Assembly (NCBI GenBank): GCA_036501665.1
Contig: DASXZW010000114.1
Coordinates: 1 to 64,000 of the forward strand
From: DATAUD01 sp036501665
GTDB taxonomy: Bacteria; Verrucomicrobiota; Verrucomicrobiia; Limisphaerales; Palsa-1400
DNA length: 64,000 bases
Direction: 5' to 3'
In this document: positions 27,995 through 35,360 of the stretch, in pieces
How the letters are laid out: the number at the start of each line of letters is the position of its first letter
How positions within the stretch are numbered: the stretch's first letter is position 1
The notes under the pieces: generated by a model
Seen by the model: only the letters and a program-made list of their open reading frames with translations
Databases searched by the model: none
What the model was told of the DNA's origin: nothing
Made by a program: the position numbers and the translations under genes

Positions 27995-28390
27995 TCAGGC
28001 GATTTCGATTAATTCAGTGAGAAGCATATTGGGCATCATCAGGAAAGCAATGCGCCGTTTTTCAAATGCTACTGCGGGAACGGGCGCCACCACAATTTTT
28101 GCGCCTGCGCTTCGCATCCGGGCAATTTCGCCATCGAGTTCCTTTGTTTGGTACGCAAGGTGGTAAAGTTTCACACCCGACTTTAGCCAAGGTGTAAGCA
28201 CACCCGCTTCGCTTAAGGGAGAAAGCAGTTCCAGGCGAGGTCCGCCGCCGTTGAGAAAACGTCCACGAACGCCCTGTATGGTGTCGCTAAAATCGTCCCC
28301 TTCAACGGCATACCCCAATGCCGCCAGCCGACGGGTCTCCGAATCCAAGTCCAGGCATGCGACGCCAATGTGATGAAAGAGGAGGCTCAC
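27995..28390 (-). CDS. VOC-superfamily protein (glyoxalase/epimerase-like)
   Basis: The 131-residue protein has the paired beta-alpha-beta-beta-beta VOC pattern: LFHHIGVACLDLDSETRRLAALGY, then FLNGGGPRLELLSPL, KLYHLAYQTKELDGEIARMRSAGA and FLMMPNMLLTELIEI. Likely metal ligands are HHIG His, the E of LELL, the H of LYHLAY and the E of TELIE, as in methylmalonyl-CoA epimerases. Its start overlaps the GNAT gene's stop by 4 bases, so it works with the acyl-transfer module. A role in epimerising or processing the acyl group is inference. Confidence 0.8.
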   Translation of the reverse strand: MSLLFHHIGVACLDLDSETRRLAALGYAVEGDDFSDTIQGVRGRFLNGGGPRLELLSPLSEAGVLTPWLKSGVKLYHLAYQTKELDGEIARMRSAGAKIVVAPVPAVAFEKRRIAFLMMPNMLLTELIEIA

Positions 28391-28977
28391 CGGTTCTTGT
28401 GAATTCGCCGCGAAGTCATTTGGGCAATTGGTGAGAGTCGGTCGCGGATTGTTTGCCAGTCTTTTCGGTCAAGCACATGTTTAACTGCGTCGAAGGATTT
28501 CTCGCCGAGCTTGAAATGCTCCTTCAACGTTCCTTCGCGGCGAAGTCCGCAAGAGTCATGAAAGGAAACGACCGGTTTGTTATCGGCCACGGTCATGCAG
28601 TAAATGGATTCCAGTTTGATAAGTTCAAATGCCGCGCGGTAAACCAAAAGAGCGCTTTCCGGCGCGGCAAGGGAGCTGTGCCTCAAAACCCAGCGCCCCC
28701 ATTCGGCCGTTGGGACAGTTGGATTGATATCGTAAATTCCGATGACGCCTTCGGATTGTCCGTTGTCCAAACGCTGCACGACCCAGTAATAGTCATTTTC
28801 GCGTTGCAGATATCGCGCGATCCACTCGCGTTGCGCTTGCGCGTCTGGCGGAATTGGATGCAGGAAGCGTGTGCGCTCAGGGTCGGCTGTGCGGATCTCC
28901 ACAATGAACTCCGCGTCCTTTTCTTCAACGGGACGAAGGCCAAACCCGAACCCGCTCAGCGTCAAATCATGCCGCAT
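28387..28977 (-). CDS. GNAT-family acyltransferase
   Basis: The 196-residue protein has the GNAT order: FGLRPVEEKDAEFIVEIRTAD, GVIGIYDINPTVPTAEWGRWVL, ALLVYRAAFELIKLESIYCMTVADNKPVVSFHDSCGLRREGTL. The acyl-CoA/ACP-binding loop is degenerate (APESALLVYRAA rather than QxxGxG/A). It overlaps the acyl carrier protein gene by 11 bases, which suggests that its donor is an acyl-ACP. The likely acceptor is the 3-amino group of the sugar made by FdtA/FdtB. This donor-acceptor proposal is inference from gene order. Confidence 0.83.
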   Translation of the reverse strand: MRHDLTLSGFGFGLRPVEEKDAEFIVEIRTADPERTRFLHPIPPDAQAQREWIARYLQRENDYYWVVQRLDNGQSEGVIGIYDINPTVPTAEWGRWVLRHSSLAAPESALLVYRAAFELIKLESIYCMTVADNKPVVSFHDSCGLRREGTLKEHFKLGEKSFDAVKHVLDRKDWQTIRDRLSPIAQMTSRRIHKNR

Positions 28978-29203
28978 CGCGCTCCTGAATCAGCTCCGCG
29001 AAACGCGCCACGGAATCCAGCGCCGCAATTTCCTCTTCGCTGAACTGCATGTTAAATTGTTCTTCAACGGCGAATACAAGCTGCATGTGTTTGAGCGAAT
29101 CCCATTCAGGAACATCCTTGCGCTCTGCTTCCGCGGAAATGGGCCGTCCAAAGACCACCGCAAAAACCTCAGCGAGACGCTGTTTCGATTCCATGTTGTT
29201 CAT
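28967..29203 (-). CDS. Acyl carrier protein
   Basis: The 78-residue acidic protein contains EWDSLKHMQLVFAVEEQFNMQFSEEEIAALDSV, with Ser36 of DSLKHM as the 4'-phosphopantetheine site. It is a free-standing ACP, not a domain. Its start (ATG 29203, or 29194) lies inside the end of the fkbH-like gene, giving a 26-35 base overlap and close coupling. It is separate from any fatty-acid synthesis cluster in the window and probably carries the acyl group loaded by the FkbH-like enzyme. Confidence 0.9.
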   Translation of the reverse strand: MNNMESKQRLAEVFAVVFGRPISAEAERKDVPEWDSLKHMQLVFAVEEQFNMQFSEEEIAALDSVARFAELIQERDAA

Positions 29204-30881
29204 TTTTTACAACTTCGAGAGTAACCGGAAAATTTTCCTGCGAGTGAGACTTGATCTGGTTAGTGACGACCGTTTGTCCTTCGGGTGCTAATTGAGTTGC
29301 GCTAAACCTCGCGAGCCATTCTCGCGCCGGATTGTTTCGCGCGGCTGTGCGATGGGAGATGCGGACCTCGGCCGCTGGCAACTCGTCCAAAATCGCCCGA
29401 ATCGTCTCCGCGATGATGAAATCCTCCAAATTCCGGCCAAGCGCTCGGCAACTGACTGCCACTTCATGAACGGTTAAAGCGTCCTTCTCTTTTTGGGCCA
29501 CAATTAACGCAATTTGTCCGCTATTCGACATCCGATCCGCCAATTCCACAACGGCCACGCGATAATCCTGGGCGTCAAGAGCCTCGGCAAGCGCCACTTC
29601 CGAGTATCGCATCAGGTTCAGGTTGAATTGATTGGTCTTTTGCGAGAGTTCGTGCAGTCGAGCCAGATGAGCGTGAGGCGTGACCTCAATCCGGATTTTT
29701 ACCTGCAAACTGCGTAAATACTCCATCGGGTTCGTCATTTGAGCCGCAAGACGGTCGCGTTCGGCTTGAGATTCAAGATCGGATGCGCGCAAAGCGTCAG
29801 TTGCGGAACGTTCCCACGCCCAAAGCTTCGGATAATATTCGAGCATCCGGCAGGTGCTTGACGCGTCTTCCATTGCGTGGGCCGTTGAAATCATTGGCAG
29901 CTCTGACACCACGGACGCCAGTTCGCCGGGGTTGTCATCAACGTAAAGAACCGCATCCAGTCCAATCCGCAATGCGCTTGCAACTTTTCTGATCCCTTCC
30001 GCTTTGTTTCCCCAGCCAATGGCCTTCGCCGAAAAATGCTCCCAGCGCAGCGGGAAATCAGTTCGCTGTTCAAATAATTCTTTTACATCGGCTTCTTCAT
30101 TGCGCGAAACCAAGGTCAGGAACAATCCGTCGTCCCTTAGCTTTGCCAGATATTTTTGCAAATCGCCATGCGCCGGTGTCAGTTTTACCTGAACTCCATC
30201 TTCGCCAAGCACGCCGCTATAAAGGGTGTGGTCGAGGTCTAATATCACCGCTTTCAAACGCGGATAAAGAAGCGATGGCGCCCATCGACATGCGAATTCG
30301 CGCGCGATCAGAACACACGCTCGGTCGCTGAGCCGAGTCCCGCTGAACCGTGCGGCGCGTTCGTCGAGAAACGCCGATCCCAGTTTGGCGGAGGTGGGGC
30401 GCAAGTCGGCCAACCGTGTTCCTGGCAATTTTCGCGTGAAGTCGGCCAGTTGATCATGCAAAGCGCCGTCTGCTCCGAGCGCTGCCACGAGGATCGGCGC
30501 TTTCGAGAGCGCGCGCAACGCGGTCACACGGTTTTCAAGCCAATTCGCCAATTCCGCCGGGCCGAACTTTGCCGTGTAATGGGACAAATCGAGCCACACC
30601 AACTCCAGATTCGCAGCGCTTTCGTTGACGGATGCGAAGGAAAGGGAATCGTCGTAATCGCTATATTGGAACTCGGGCTTCAATCCTTGCCACGCAAACC
30701 AGGCGTTTGCAGCGTCGGCAATGTGCTCAAAGGAATGGTTGCGATGGACGCGGATTTTCAGCGGACTTGTCGGCCACGTTGGCTTCAACTTTGCCAGCTC
30801 AAAACGGCTGGGGCGGTCCGCAAATAACACGGATTGCCATTCAGCGCGGGCCAGAGCGACTTCAGCGGGATGCGCAAACAT
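29169..30881 (-). CDS. FkbH-like HAD-IIIC enzyme (acyl-ACP loader)
   Basis: The 570-residue protein has an N-terminal SGNH-like region (about 1-200), a HAD domain with nucleophile motif AVILDLDHTLYSGVLGEDG (Asp215, Asp217), LVSRNEEADVKELF and VLYVDDNPGELA, and a C-terminal GNAT-like part (NQFNLNLMRY, DRMSNSGQIALIV). Characterised FkbH enzymes dephosphorylate 1,3-bisphosphoglycerate and load D-glyceryl onto an ACP. This is the first gene of the minus-strand operon and overlaps the ACP gene. The substrate here is inferred by family; related members may use other acids. Confidence 0.88.
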   Translation of the reverse strand: MFAHPAEVALARAEWQSVLFADRPSRFELAKLKPTWPTSPLKIRVHRNHSFEHIADAANAWFAWQGLKPEFQYSDYDDSLSFASVNESAANLELVWLDLSHYTAKFGPAELANWLENRVTALRALSKAPILVAALGADGALHDQLADFTRKLPGTRLADLRPTSAKLGSAFLDERAARFSGTRLSDRACVLIAREFACRWAPSLLYPRLKAVILDLDHTLYSGVLGEDGVQVKLTPAHGDLQKYLAKLRDDGLFLTLVSRNEEADVKELFEQRTDFPLRWEHFSAKAIGWGNKAEGIRKVASALRIGLDAVLYVDDNPGELASVVSELPMISTAHAMEDASSTCRMLEYYPKLWAWERSATDALRASDLESQAERDRLAAQMTNPMEYLRSLQVKIRIEVTPHAHLARLHELSQKTNQFNLNLMRYSEVALAEALDAQDYRVAVVELADRMSNSGQIALIVAQKEKDALTVHEVAVSCRALGRNLEDFIIAETIRAILDELPAAEVRISHRTAARNNPAREWLARFSATQLAPEGQTVVTNQIKSHSQENFPVTLEVVKNEQHGIETASR

Positions 30882-31127
30882 AAGCCGGAATCATTTGCAT
30901 CTTTCCATTTGACTGGAAACAAGTCTGACCGTTGCGAGGAATTTGAGGCAAGGAAAAAACAGATTTCATTTGGCCATGAGAGGAAGCACAGGGCCAGAGA
31001 TTTTCCTTTGCGCGGACGGGTAAATTTCAAATACTAACCCAATGGCATTGTGTAAAATTTCGACATTTCGGCGGCTTGATATGTTGCAATCCTTCCCAGG
31101 CGATCGACCGGCCAAAATGGCAATCGC

Positions 31128-31760
31128 ATGAGCATTTTCAAATTCGTGCGCCACGCTGCAAGGCAGGTGCTGCATCCGGAAGATTTTTTCTTGCGGAATA
31201 CTTCTGGAATTATTCACGTCGGTTCTTCCGACGGGAAGGAAGCCGAACTTTATTCTGAATACAACCTGAACGTCCTTTGGATCGAGCCCAACCCGAAATC
31301 CTTTCAGACCCTGACAAGCGTCATCAATAATTTCAAAGGACAAACCGCGAAGTCCTATCTGTTGGCCGATGTGGATGACAAGGATTCCACCCTGGCTGTC
31401 GGCGGCGATCCCGGTGAGCAAATCTCCCTCAAATCCATCAAGCTTTCGACCCTGGTCGTCCGCGAAAAGGTGGATGTCAGCCTTTACGACGCTTTGGTGA
31501 TGGACGTTCAAGGCGCCGACCTTCGCGTTCTAAACGGCGCTGCTGATCTTTTGAGCAGATTTCAATTCATCAAGACCAAGGCCGCGGAAAATGAGACGTA
31601 CCCCGGATGTTGCACTGTGAGGGACATCGACACTTTTTTGACGCCCCGCAGCTTTCGGGTTGTCTCAAAAAAGCCGTCCAAGTCTAAAACCAGAGGTGGC
31701 TCCTGGTATGATGTTATCTATTCCCGCGAATCATGGAAGAAGCTGCGGAGTAAGAATTGA
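31128..31760 (+). CDS. FkbM-family SAM methyltransferase
   Basis: The 210-residue protein has GIIHVGSSDGKEAELYSEYNLNVLWIEPNPKSFQTL, the FkbM SAM-binding opening, and LVMDVQGADLRVLNGAADLLSRFQFI, the family's DxxGxE-like motif with Ala-Asp instead of Glu. The C-terminal CTVRDIDTFLTPRSFRVVSK also fits. It diverges from the fkbH-like gene, with 246 bases between the two starts, and is the last gene of the glycan locus on this side. It probably O-methylates a sugar of the same polysaccharide. Confidence 0.82.
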   Translation: MSIFKFVRHAARQVLHPEDFFLRNTSGIIHVGSSDGKEAELYSEYNLNVLWIEPNPKSFQTLTSVINNFKGQTAKSYLLADVDDKDSTLAVGGDPGEQISLKSIKLSTLVVREKVDVSLYDALVMDVQGADLRVLNGAADLLSRFQFIKTKAAENETYPGCCTVRDIDTFLTPRSFRVVSKKPSKSKTRGGSWYDVIYSRESWKKLRSKN

Positions 31761-31807
31761 ATTTTTTTAGTCTTTAGGCTTTGCCGACAATCCTTTAAAT
31801 TTTCCAC

Positions 31808-32539
31808 ATGGGACGCCAATGGTTGCATGCCAAACGCCTGGTCGCCGGCCTCAAAAAGGGTCGCACGACGGGCAAGCTTGTTCGTGAAATCTCCGTCGCC
31901 GCCAAAATGGGCGGAGCGGACCCGACGATGAACGCCCGCCTTTTTACCGCCGTTGAAAAGGCGAAGCGCGAGAGCGTCAACCGCGAAGCCATCGAGCGCG
32001 CCATCAAAAAGGGCGCAGGCGTTGGCGCGGACAAGCTCATCGTGGAGCATGTCGTCTTCGAGGGGTACGCCCCTCACAAAGTGGCGGTGATCGTTGAGGT
32101 TTACACCGATAATGTGAATCGAACCGCCCCGGAGATTCGCGTGATTTTCAAGAAGGGCCAGCTTGGAGCGTCCGGCTCAAATAAATTTCTTTTTGACCAC
32201 GTCAGCTTGGTGGAAGCCCATCATCCCGACGCCGCCACTGACCGCGAAACCGCCGCAATCGAGGCGGGCGCGAACGAGGTCGAACCGCTAACACACGAGC
32301 AGAACGACGATATTCCTCAAGGAACTGCCGGAGCGCGCTTTATTTGCGAGCGCGCCGCGGTTCATTCAGTGTCGAGCTGGCTTTCTTCGCACGGATGGAG
32401 CGTCGTGACCAGCGAACTCGGCTACGTCCCAAAAAATTACCCCGAACTCACCGAGGCTGACAGAATTGATGTTGGAGACTTTCTTCAGGCGCTTGAAGAA
32501 CACGATGATGTCCACCGCGTCTGGGCAGCGGTGAAGTAG
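31808..32539 (+). CDS. yebC: YebC/PmpR-family protein
   Basis: The 243-residue protein opens MGRQWLHAKRLVAGLKKGRTTGKLVREISVAAKMGGADPTMNARL, a YebC-type N-terminus, with AIEAGANEVEP and DIPQGTAGARFICE later. The family was annotated as transcriptional regulators; some members act in translation at proline stretches. It starts 47 bases after the FkbM gene but is a housekeeping gene of different function. The usual GHSKW start is replaced by GRQWLH. Confidence 0.92.
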   Translation: MGRQWLHAKRLVAGLKKGRTTGKLVREISVAAKMGGADPTMNARLFTAVEKAKRESVNREAIERAIKKGAGVGADKLIVEHVVFEGYAPHKVAVIVEVYTDNVNRTAPEIRVIFKKGQLGASGSNKFLFDHVSLVEAHHPDAATDRETAAIEAGANEVEPLTHEQNDDIPQGTAGARFICERAAVHSVSSWLSSHGWSVVTSELGYVPKNYPELTEADRIDVGDFLQALEEHDDVHRVWAAVK

Positions 32540-32576
32540 TTGGCAGACCAGCGAATCTCGGTTTTTGTCGCCGCGT

Positions 32577-33029
32577 TTACCGGCAGCGCGGACAGACACC
32601 AAAAAACTCCAGCCGATGCGTTACGCCGGTATAGCCGTTGTGCCGCGCGATTTCGTCTTCTAAAGCTCGTGGAAAGCAATCGTCGATTTCCACCACCTCA
32701 GCGCAACTGCGGCAGACTAAATGATGATGATGACCGTCGTCGTCGCTCCCCACCAATTCGTATCGCGCAACGCCATCGCCCAAGTCGAACCGTTTGACCA
32801 TCCCAAGACTTTCGAGCAGATGCAGTGACCGATAAATCGTTGCCAGGTCGCAGTCGCCATCGCCAAGGCGGGAACGGACTTCCTTGCTGCTCATGGGATG
32901 CGGGTGGTTTCGGAGAGCGTGCAAAATGGCCTGGCGCTGGCCGGTGATCCGGCGCGATTTGCGTCTCAAAGAGTCGGTCAGCTCCGGCAATTCAGGCCGC
33001 GCGGAATGCGAGTGCGAATGGCGTTTCAT
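32577..33029 (-). CDS. Fur-family metal-dependent repressor (Zur-like)
   Basis: The 150-residue protein has an N-terminal winged helix (RRITGQRQAILHALRNHPHPMSSKEVRSRLGDGDCDLATIYRSLHLLESLGMVKRF). The dimerisation domain follows, with the regulatory metal region DDDGHHHHLVCRSCAEVVEI and a second cysteine pair CPRC at the end for structural zinc. The His-rich N-terminus (RHSHSHS) is unusual. It follows the ZIP transporter gene by 7 bases in the same direction, so zinc regulation (Zur) is the simplest reading; manganese or iron cannot be excluded. A candidate binding site lies at 33961-33981. Confidence 0.88.
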   Translation of the reverse strand: MKRHSHSHSARPELPELTDSLRRKSRRITGQRQAILHALRNHPHPMSSKEVRSRLGDGDCDLATIYRSLHLLESLGMVKRFDLGDGVARYELVGSDDDGHHHHLVCRSCAEVVEIDDCFPRALEDEIARHNGYTGVTHRLEFFGVCPRCR

Positions 33030-33036
33030 GGCGCGA

Positions 33037-33747
33037 TTATTCGAACATCAGGCTCAAGAAACCCAATGCGGTTCCAATGACGACGCCCGCAAGTTTGCGG
33101 TGGTGCAATTGATGCCCTTCCTCGCTCTCAAAAAGGATCGTCGTTGCGATGTGCATGAAAATGCCAATGACCACCGCCATCAGTTCAGGCGAGTGCCTTG
33201 CAAAAAACTCCACATTGCCGCTGACCAATAAACCCAGTGGCGCCATGATCGCAAAGATTCCAAGACCGCCCAATGCCACAGTGCGTTTCAACCCGCTTTG
33301 CAACAACATGCCGAGAAGCGCAATCGAGACCGGATAATTATGCACGACAATACTCCAAAGAAGCAGTCGCCGGGTCTTCGGATCATGATAACTGTCCGCC
33401 CGCCCCAGCGCCATCGCCTCGATAAACGCGTGGATGCACAAGCCCACCAGAATGCCGAGCGGAAATCGGTGTTCGGTGGCGTGGGCGTGACCGTGTTCGA
33501 TGCCCTGCGAAACCCCTTCAAGCGCAACCTGGACATAGAACCCAACGAGGATCAGCACCCCTATGACCCAGGCTTTTGTATGAGTCGTTTCATAGAGTTC
33601 CGGCAGCAGATGCAGAAAGGTCAGGCTCAACAAATAAGCGCCGACGAACGCGTTCAACGGCTTGAGGTGGCGCGGTTGGTCAAGCTTCAGCCAGAAAACA
33701 CTGCAAGCTCCCAGAACAATGCTGGAAAGAAGTATGACGTAGTCCAT
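33037..33747 (-). CDS. ZIP-family metal transporter
   Basis: The 236-residue, 7-8-helix protein begins MDYVILLSSIVLGACSVFWLKLDQPRHLKPLNAFVGAYLLSLTFLHLLPELY. A cytoplasmic His-rich loop (GIEHGHAHATEHR) follows helix 3. The transport-site helices are IHAFIEAMALG and VVHNYPVSIALLGM. ZIP proteins import zinc or related divalent metals. ATG 33747 is chosen because the longer frame up to 33912 is encoded by the palindromic repeat and is not family-like. It is the first gene of a two-gene operon with the Fur-like repressor. Confidence 0.86.
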   Translation of the reverse strand: MDYVILLSSIVLGACSVFWLKLDQPRHLKPLNAFVGAYLLSLTFLHLLPELYETTHTKAWVIGVLILVGFYVQVALEGVSQGIEHGHAHATEHRFPLGILVGLCIHAFIEAMALGRADSYHDPKTRRLLLWSIVVHNYPVSIALLGMLLQSGLKRTVALGGLGIFAIMAPLGLLVSGNVEFFARHSPELMAVVIGIFMHIATTILFESEEGHQLHHRKLAGVVIGTALGFLSLMFE

Positions 33748-33802
33748 AATTCCGGGGCGGTCTAACAGATCATTCGATGCAAGCTCGCAATTTTTTGTTG
33801 AA

Positions 33803-33899
33803 AGCGGCAGAGGACTGCCGCACTCCAAGACGCTACCGCGAGTAATGAGAATGCACCTTGAGCGCGAAGCGTCGTGGAGTGCGGCAGTCCTCTGCCGCT
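33803..33899. repeat. 97-bp inverted repeat in the ZIP leader
   Basis: Two 32-base arms (33803-33834 and 33868-33899) are complementary at 31 of 32 positions and flank a 33-base loop. Each arm contains a GGCAGAGGACTGCC palindrome, so it could also fold into two smaller hairpins. It lies between the predicted promoter and the start codon of the ZIP gene and would be transcribed in its leader. It is probably a mobile palindromic element of a class common in these genomes. Confidence 0.85.
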
Positions 33900-33941
33900 C
33901 TTCCAAAAACAATCCAAAGGCGATGCCATGCTTCTGGACAT

Positions 33942-33969
33942 AGTATAGACGAGATTCTCTAATTGCAAA
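33942..33969 (-). promoter_or_regulatory. Predicted promoter of the ZIP-Fur operon
   Basis: Read on the minus strand there is TTTGCA (33964-33969), a 16-base spacer and TATACT (33942-33947), a good sigma-70-like pair. It points towards the ZIP gene, whose start codon is about 195 bases further on. The -35 box lies inside the palindrome at 33961-33981. Confidence 0.55.
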
Positions 33970-33981
33970 TCGTTTGCAATT
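33961..33981. promoter_or_regulatory. Candidate Fur-family (Zur/Mur-like) operator
   Basis: A perfect 9-3-9 palindrome, AATTGCAAA-TCG-TTTGCAATT, covers the -35 region of the predicted ZIP promoter. Its core TGCAAAT-C-GTTTGCA has the 7-1-7 layout of Fur-family sites and resembles published Mur-type boxes. Autoregulation by the Fur-like protein of this operon is the obvious hypothesis; no binding data exist here. Confidence 0.5.
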
Positions 33982-33991
33982 GCAGTCCGCG

Positions 33992-34016
33992 AAAAACCCC
34001 GCGTTGAGATGCGGGG
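33992..34016 (-). terminator. Rho-independent terminator after rpsR
   Basis: On the minus strand GCATCTCAACGC is flanked by GCCCC and GGGG to form a 6-bp G+C stem (33997-34002 with 34011-34016) with an 8-base loop, followed directly by five T. It lies 9 bases after the rpsR stop codon. Confidence 0.85.
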
Positions 34017-34025
34017 CATTGCTTG

Positions 34026-34292
34026 CTACTTCATTAACAACATCTGCCGCGCTTGCTTCACGGAGCGGTTAAGCTGCCGTTGATAGTGCGCGGGCAGTCC
34101 CGTGTACTTGCGCGGGAGGATGCGACCCTGGTCGGTCACAAACTGCTTGAGCAGCGCGACGTTTTTGAAGTCCAGCGCGTCAAACGTAAAGTCGATTTTC
34201 GGCTTCGGGCGCGGTGTGCGGACTTCGACGGCTCCGGTCTTGCCGCGGGCGCCGCGTCCAGCCGGTTTTTCGGGATGAGTTTTTCTTGGCAT
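34026..34292 (-). CDS. rpsR: 30S ribosomal protein bS18
   Basis: The 88-residue basic protein has the S18 core DFTFDALDFKNVALLKQFVTDQGRILPRKYTGLPAHYQRQLNRSVKQARQMLLM. It binds 16S rRNA with bS6 on the small subunit platform. No cysteine is present. The extra basic N-terminal tail is usual in Verrucomicrobia-like S18. It follows rpmG by 14 bases and ends just before a terminator, so it is the last gene of the dksA-like/rpmG/rpsR operon. The common partner rpsF is absent here. Confidence 0.94.
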   Translation of the reverse strand: MPRKTHPEKPAGRGARGKTGAVEVRTPRPKPKIDFTFDALDFKNVALLKQFVTDQGRILPRKYTGLPAHYQRQLNRSVKQARQMLLMK

Positions 34293-34306
34293 GGGAAAAT
34301 TCGGGT

Positions 34307-34474
34307 TTACTTGATTTCGCGATGCACCGTTCGGCGGCGCAACGCGGGGTTGTATTTCTTGATCTCCAGTTTTTCAGTCTTGAGCTTCTTGTTGCGCGTC
34401 GTGGTGTAACGGGAGGGCGACTTGCCTTCCTTGCGCGCTTCAGTGCATTCAATTGTAACGATTTCGCGGGCCAT
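34307..34474 (-). CDS. rpmG: 50S ribosomal protein bL33
   Basis: The 55-residue protein MAREIVTIECTEARKEGKSP...TTTRNKKLKTEKLEIKKYNP is a full-length bL33. It has a single cysteine and lacks the two CxxC pairs, so it is the zinc-free (C-) form. ATG 34474 gives the normal length; a longer in-frame frame overlaps the DksA-like gene and is not family-like. Its start codon comes one base after the upstream stop. Confidence 0.93.
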   Translation of the reverse strand: MAREIVTIECTEARKEGKSPSRYTTTRNKKLKTEKLEIKKYNPALRRRTVHREIK

Positions 34475-34475
34475 T

Positions 34476-35042
34476 TTATTCCTTTTCCTTGGCTGGTTTT
34501 TCTTCGACTTCGTCGTCCTCGTCGGCATCGACGCCGCCGGTGGTATCGACGCTTCCCAGCGCGCCGAGACGCCGCTGGCGCAGTGCGCCTTCGCGTTCAA
34601 GCTGGCTTTGGGCTTCCACAGTGAAGCGCGTCCACGGGATCGCGTCCAAACGCGGGGCGGGAATGGGTTTGCCAGTCAATTCGCAAACGCCGTAAGTCCC
34701 TTTTTCGATGCGCTTGAGCGCTTCCTCAATTTCGTAAATGGCATCCTGATCGGAAGACAGGAGGCTCAAGGCGAAATCGCGGTCAAAATTGTCAGTGCCG
34801 GAATCGGCCATGTGAAGGCTGTAATTGGACATTTCCTCGGCGGATTCCTTGGCAAGCCCGCTCATCTGTTGGACGAGGCGGTCTCGCAACTCCAGAAGAT
34901 GGCGATGATATTCGGCCCACTGAGGCTTGATCTTGATTTTGCCATTGGTGGTCCTCGGCGCGACATGATCGCCCAGAATTGACGCAGCGGTGGCAGGGCC
35001 GGTCCTTTTTGCCTTGGCCGGCGGTGCGGCTTGCTTTTTCAT
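34476..35042 (-). CDS. DksA/TraR-like protein lacking the zinc-finger cysteines
   Basis: The 188-residue protein has the DksA plan: a long coiled coil (EYHRHLLELRDRLVQQMSGLAKES...DFALSLLSSDQDAIYEIEEALKRIEKGTYGVCELTGKPIPAPRLDAIPWTRFTVEAQ). A Lys/Pro/Ala-rich N-terminal tail and an acidic C-terminal tail (DADEDDEVEEK) are added. DksA binds the RNA polymerase secondary channel. Only the first of the four zinc ligands (GVCELTG) remains, so it cannot form the C4 zinc finger. It is coupled to rpmG and rpsR. Confidence 0.85.
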   Translation of the reverse strand: MKKQAAPPAKAKRTGPATAASILGDHVAPRTTNGKIKIKPQWAEYHRHLLELRDRLVQQMSGLAKESAEEMSNYSLHMADSGTDNFDRDFALSLLSSDQDAIYEIEEALKRIEKGTYGVCELTGKPIPAPRLDAIPWTRFTVEAQSQLEREGALRQRRLGALGSVDTTGGVDADEDDEVEEKPAKEKE

Positions 35043-35360
35043 TTTTTACTTACTGTTGCTCACTAAATATCGTTCCACAGACGCCAACTCCGCGAGTGGG
35101 TCAATGCCCCGGCCTTCGCGGGGTGGGGGACTGTAGCAAAGAAGTGAAAATATTCCACAACTATTTTCAGAAAAATGCGCGATTCGCCGCCGACTTCATT
35201 TTGAACGCCCACGAACCCAAATTTTTCGTTTGCAGGCTGTTGCGCTGAGGACACTGCCAATCAACGACTTTAAAGCAAAAATTGGCAAAACAGGGGATTG
35301 ATTTTTGTGTTGGCGACGCTAGGCTCCCAAACATCAAACGAAATTCGAACAACTAAATTT
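35043..35360. other. Divergent spacer, no gene seen
   Basis: These 318 bases separate the divergent DksA-like and sugar isomerase genes. A short G+C-rich palindromic patch (GCCCCGGCCTTCGCGGGGT region, about 35105-35127) is present. No convincing promoter, small gene or copy of the palindrome at 33961 was found. Confidence 0.5.

Noticed and set aside
33748..33912. N-terminal extension of the ZIP protein
   Set aside because: It is encoded by the 97-bp palindromic repeat and does not resemble ZIP proteins.
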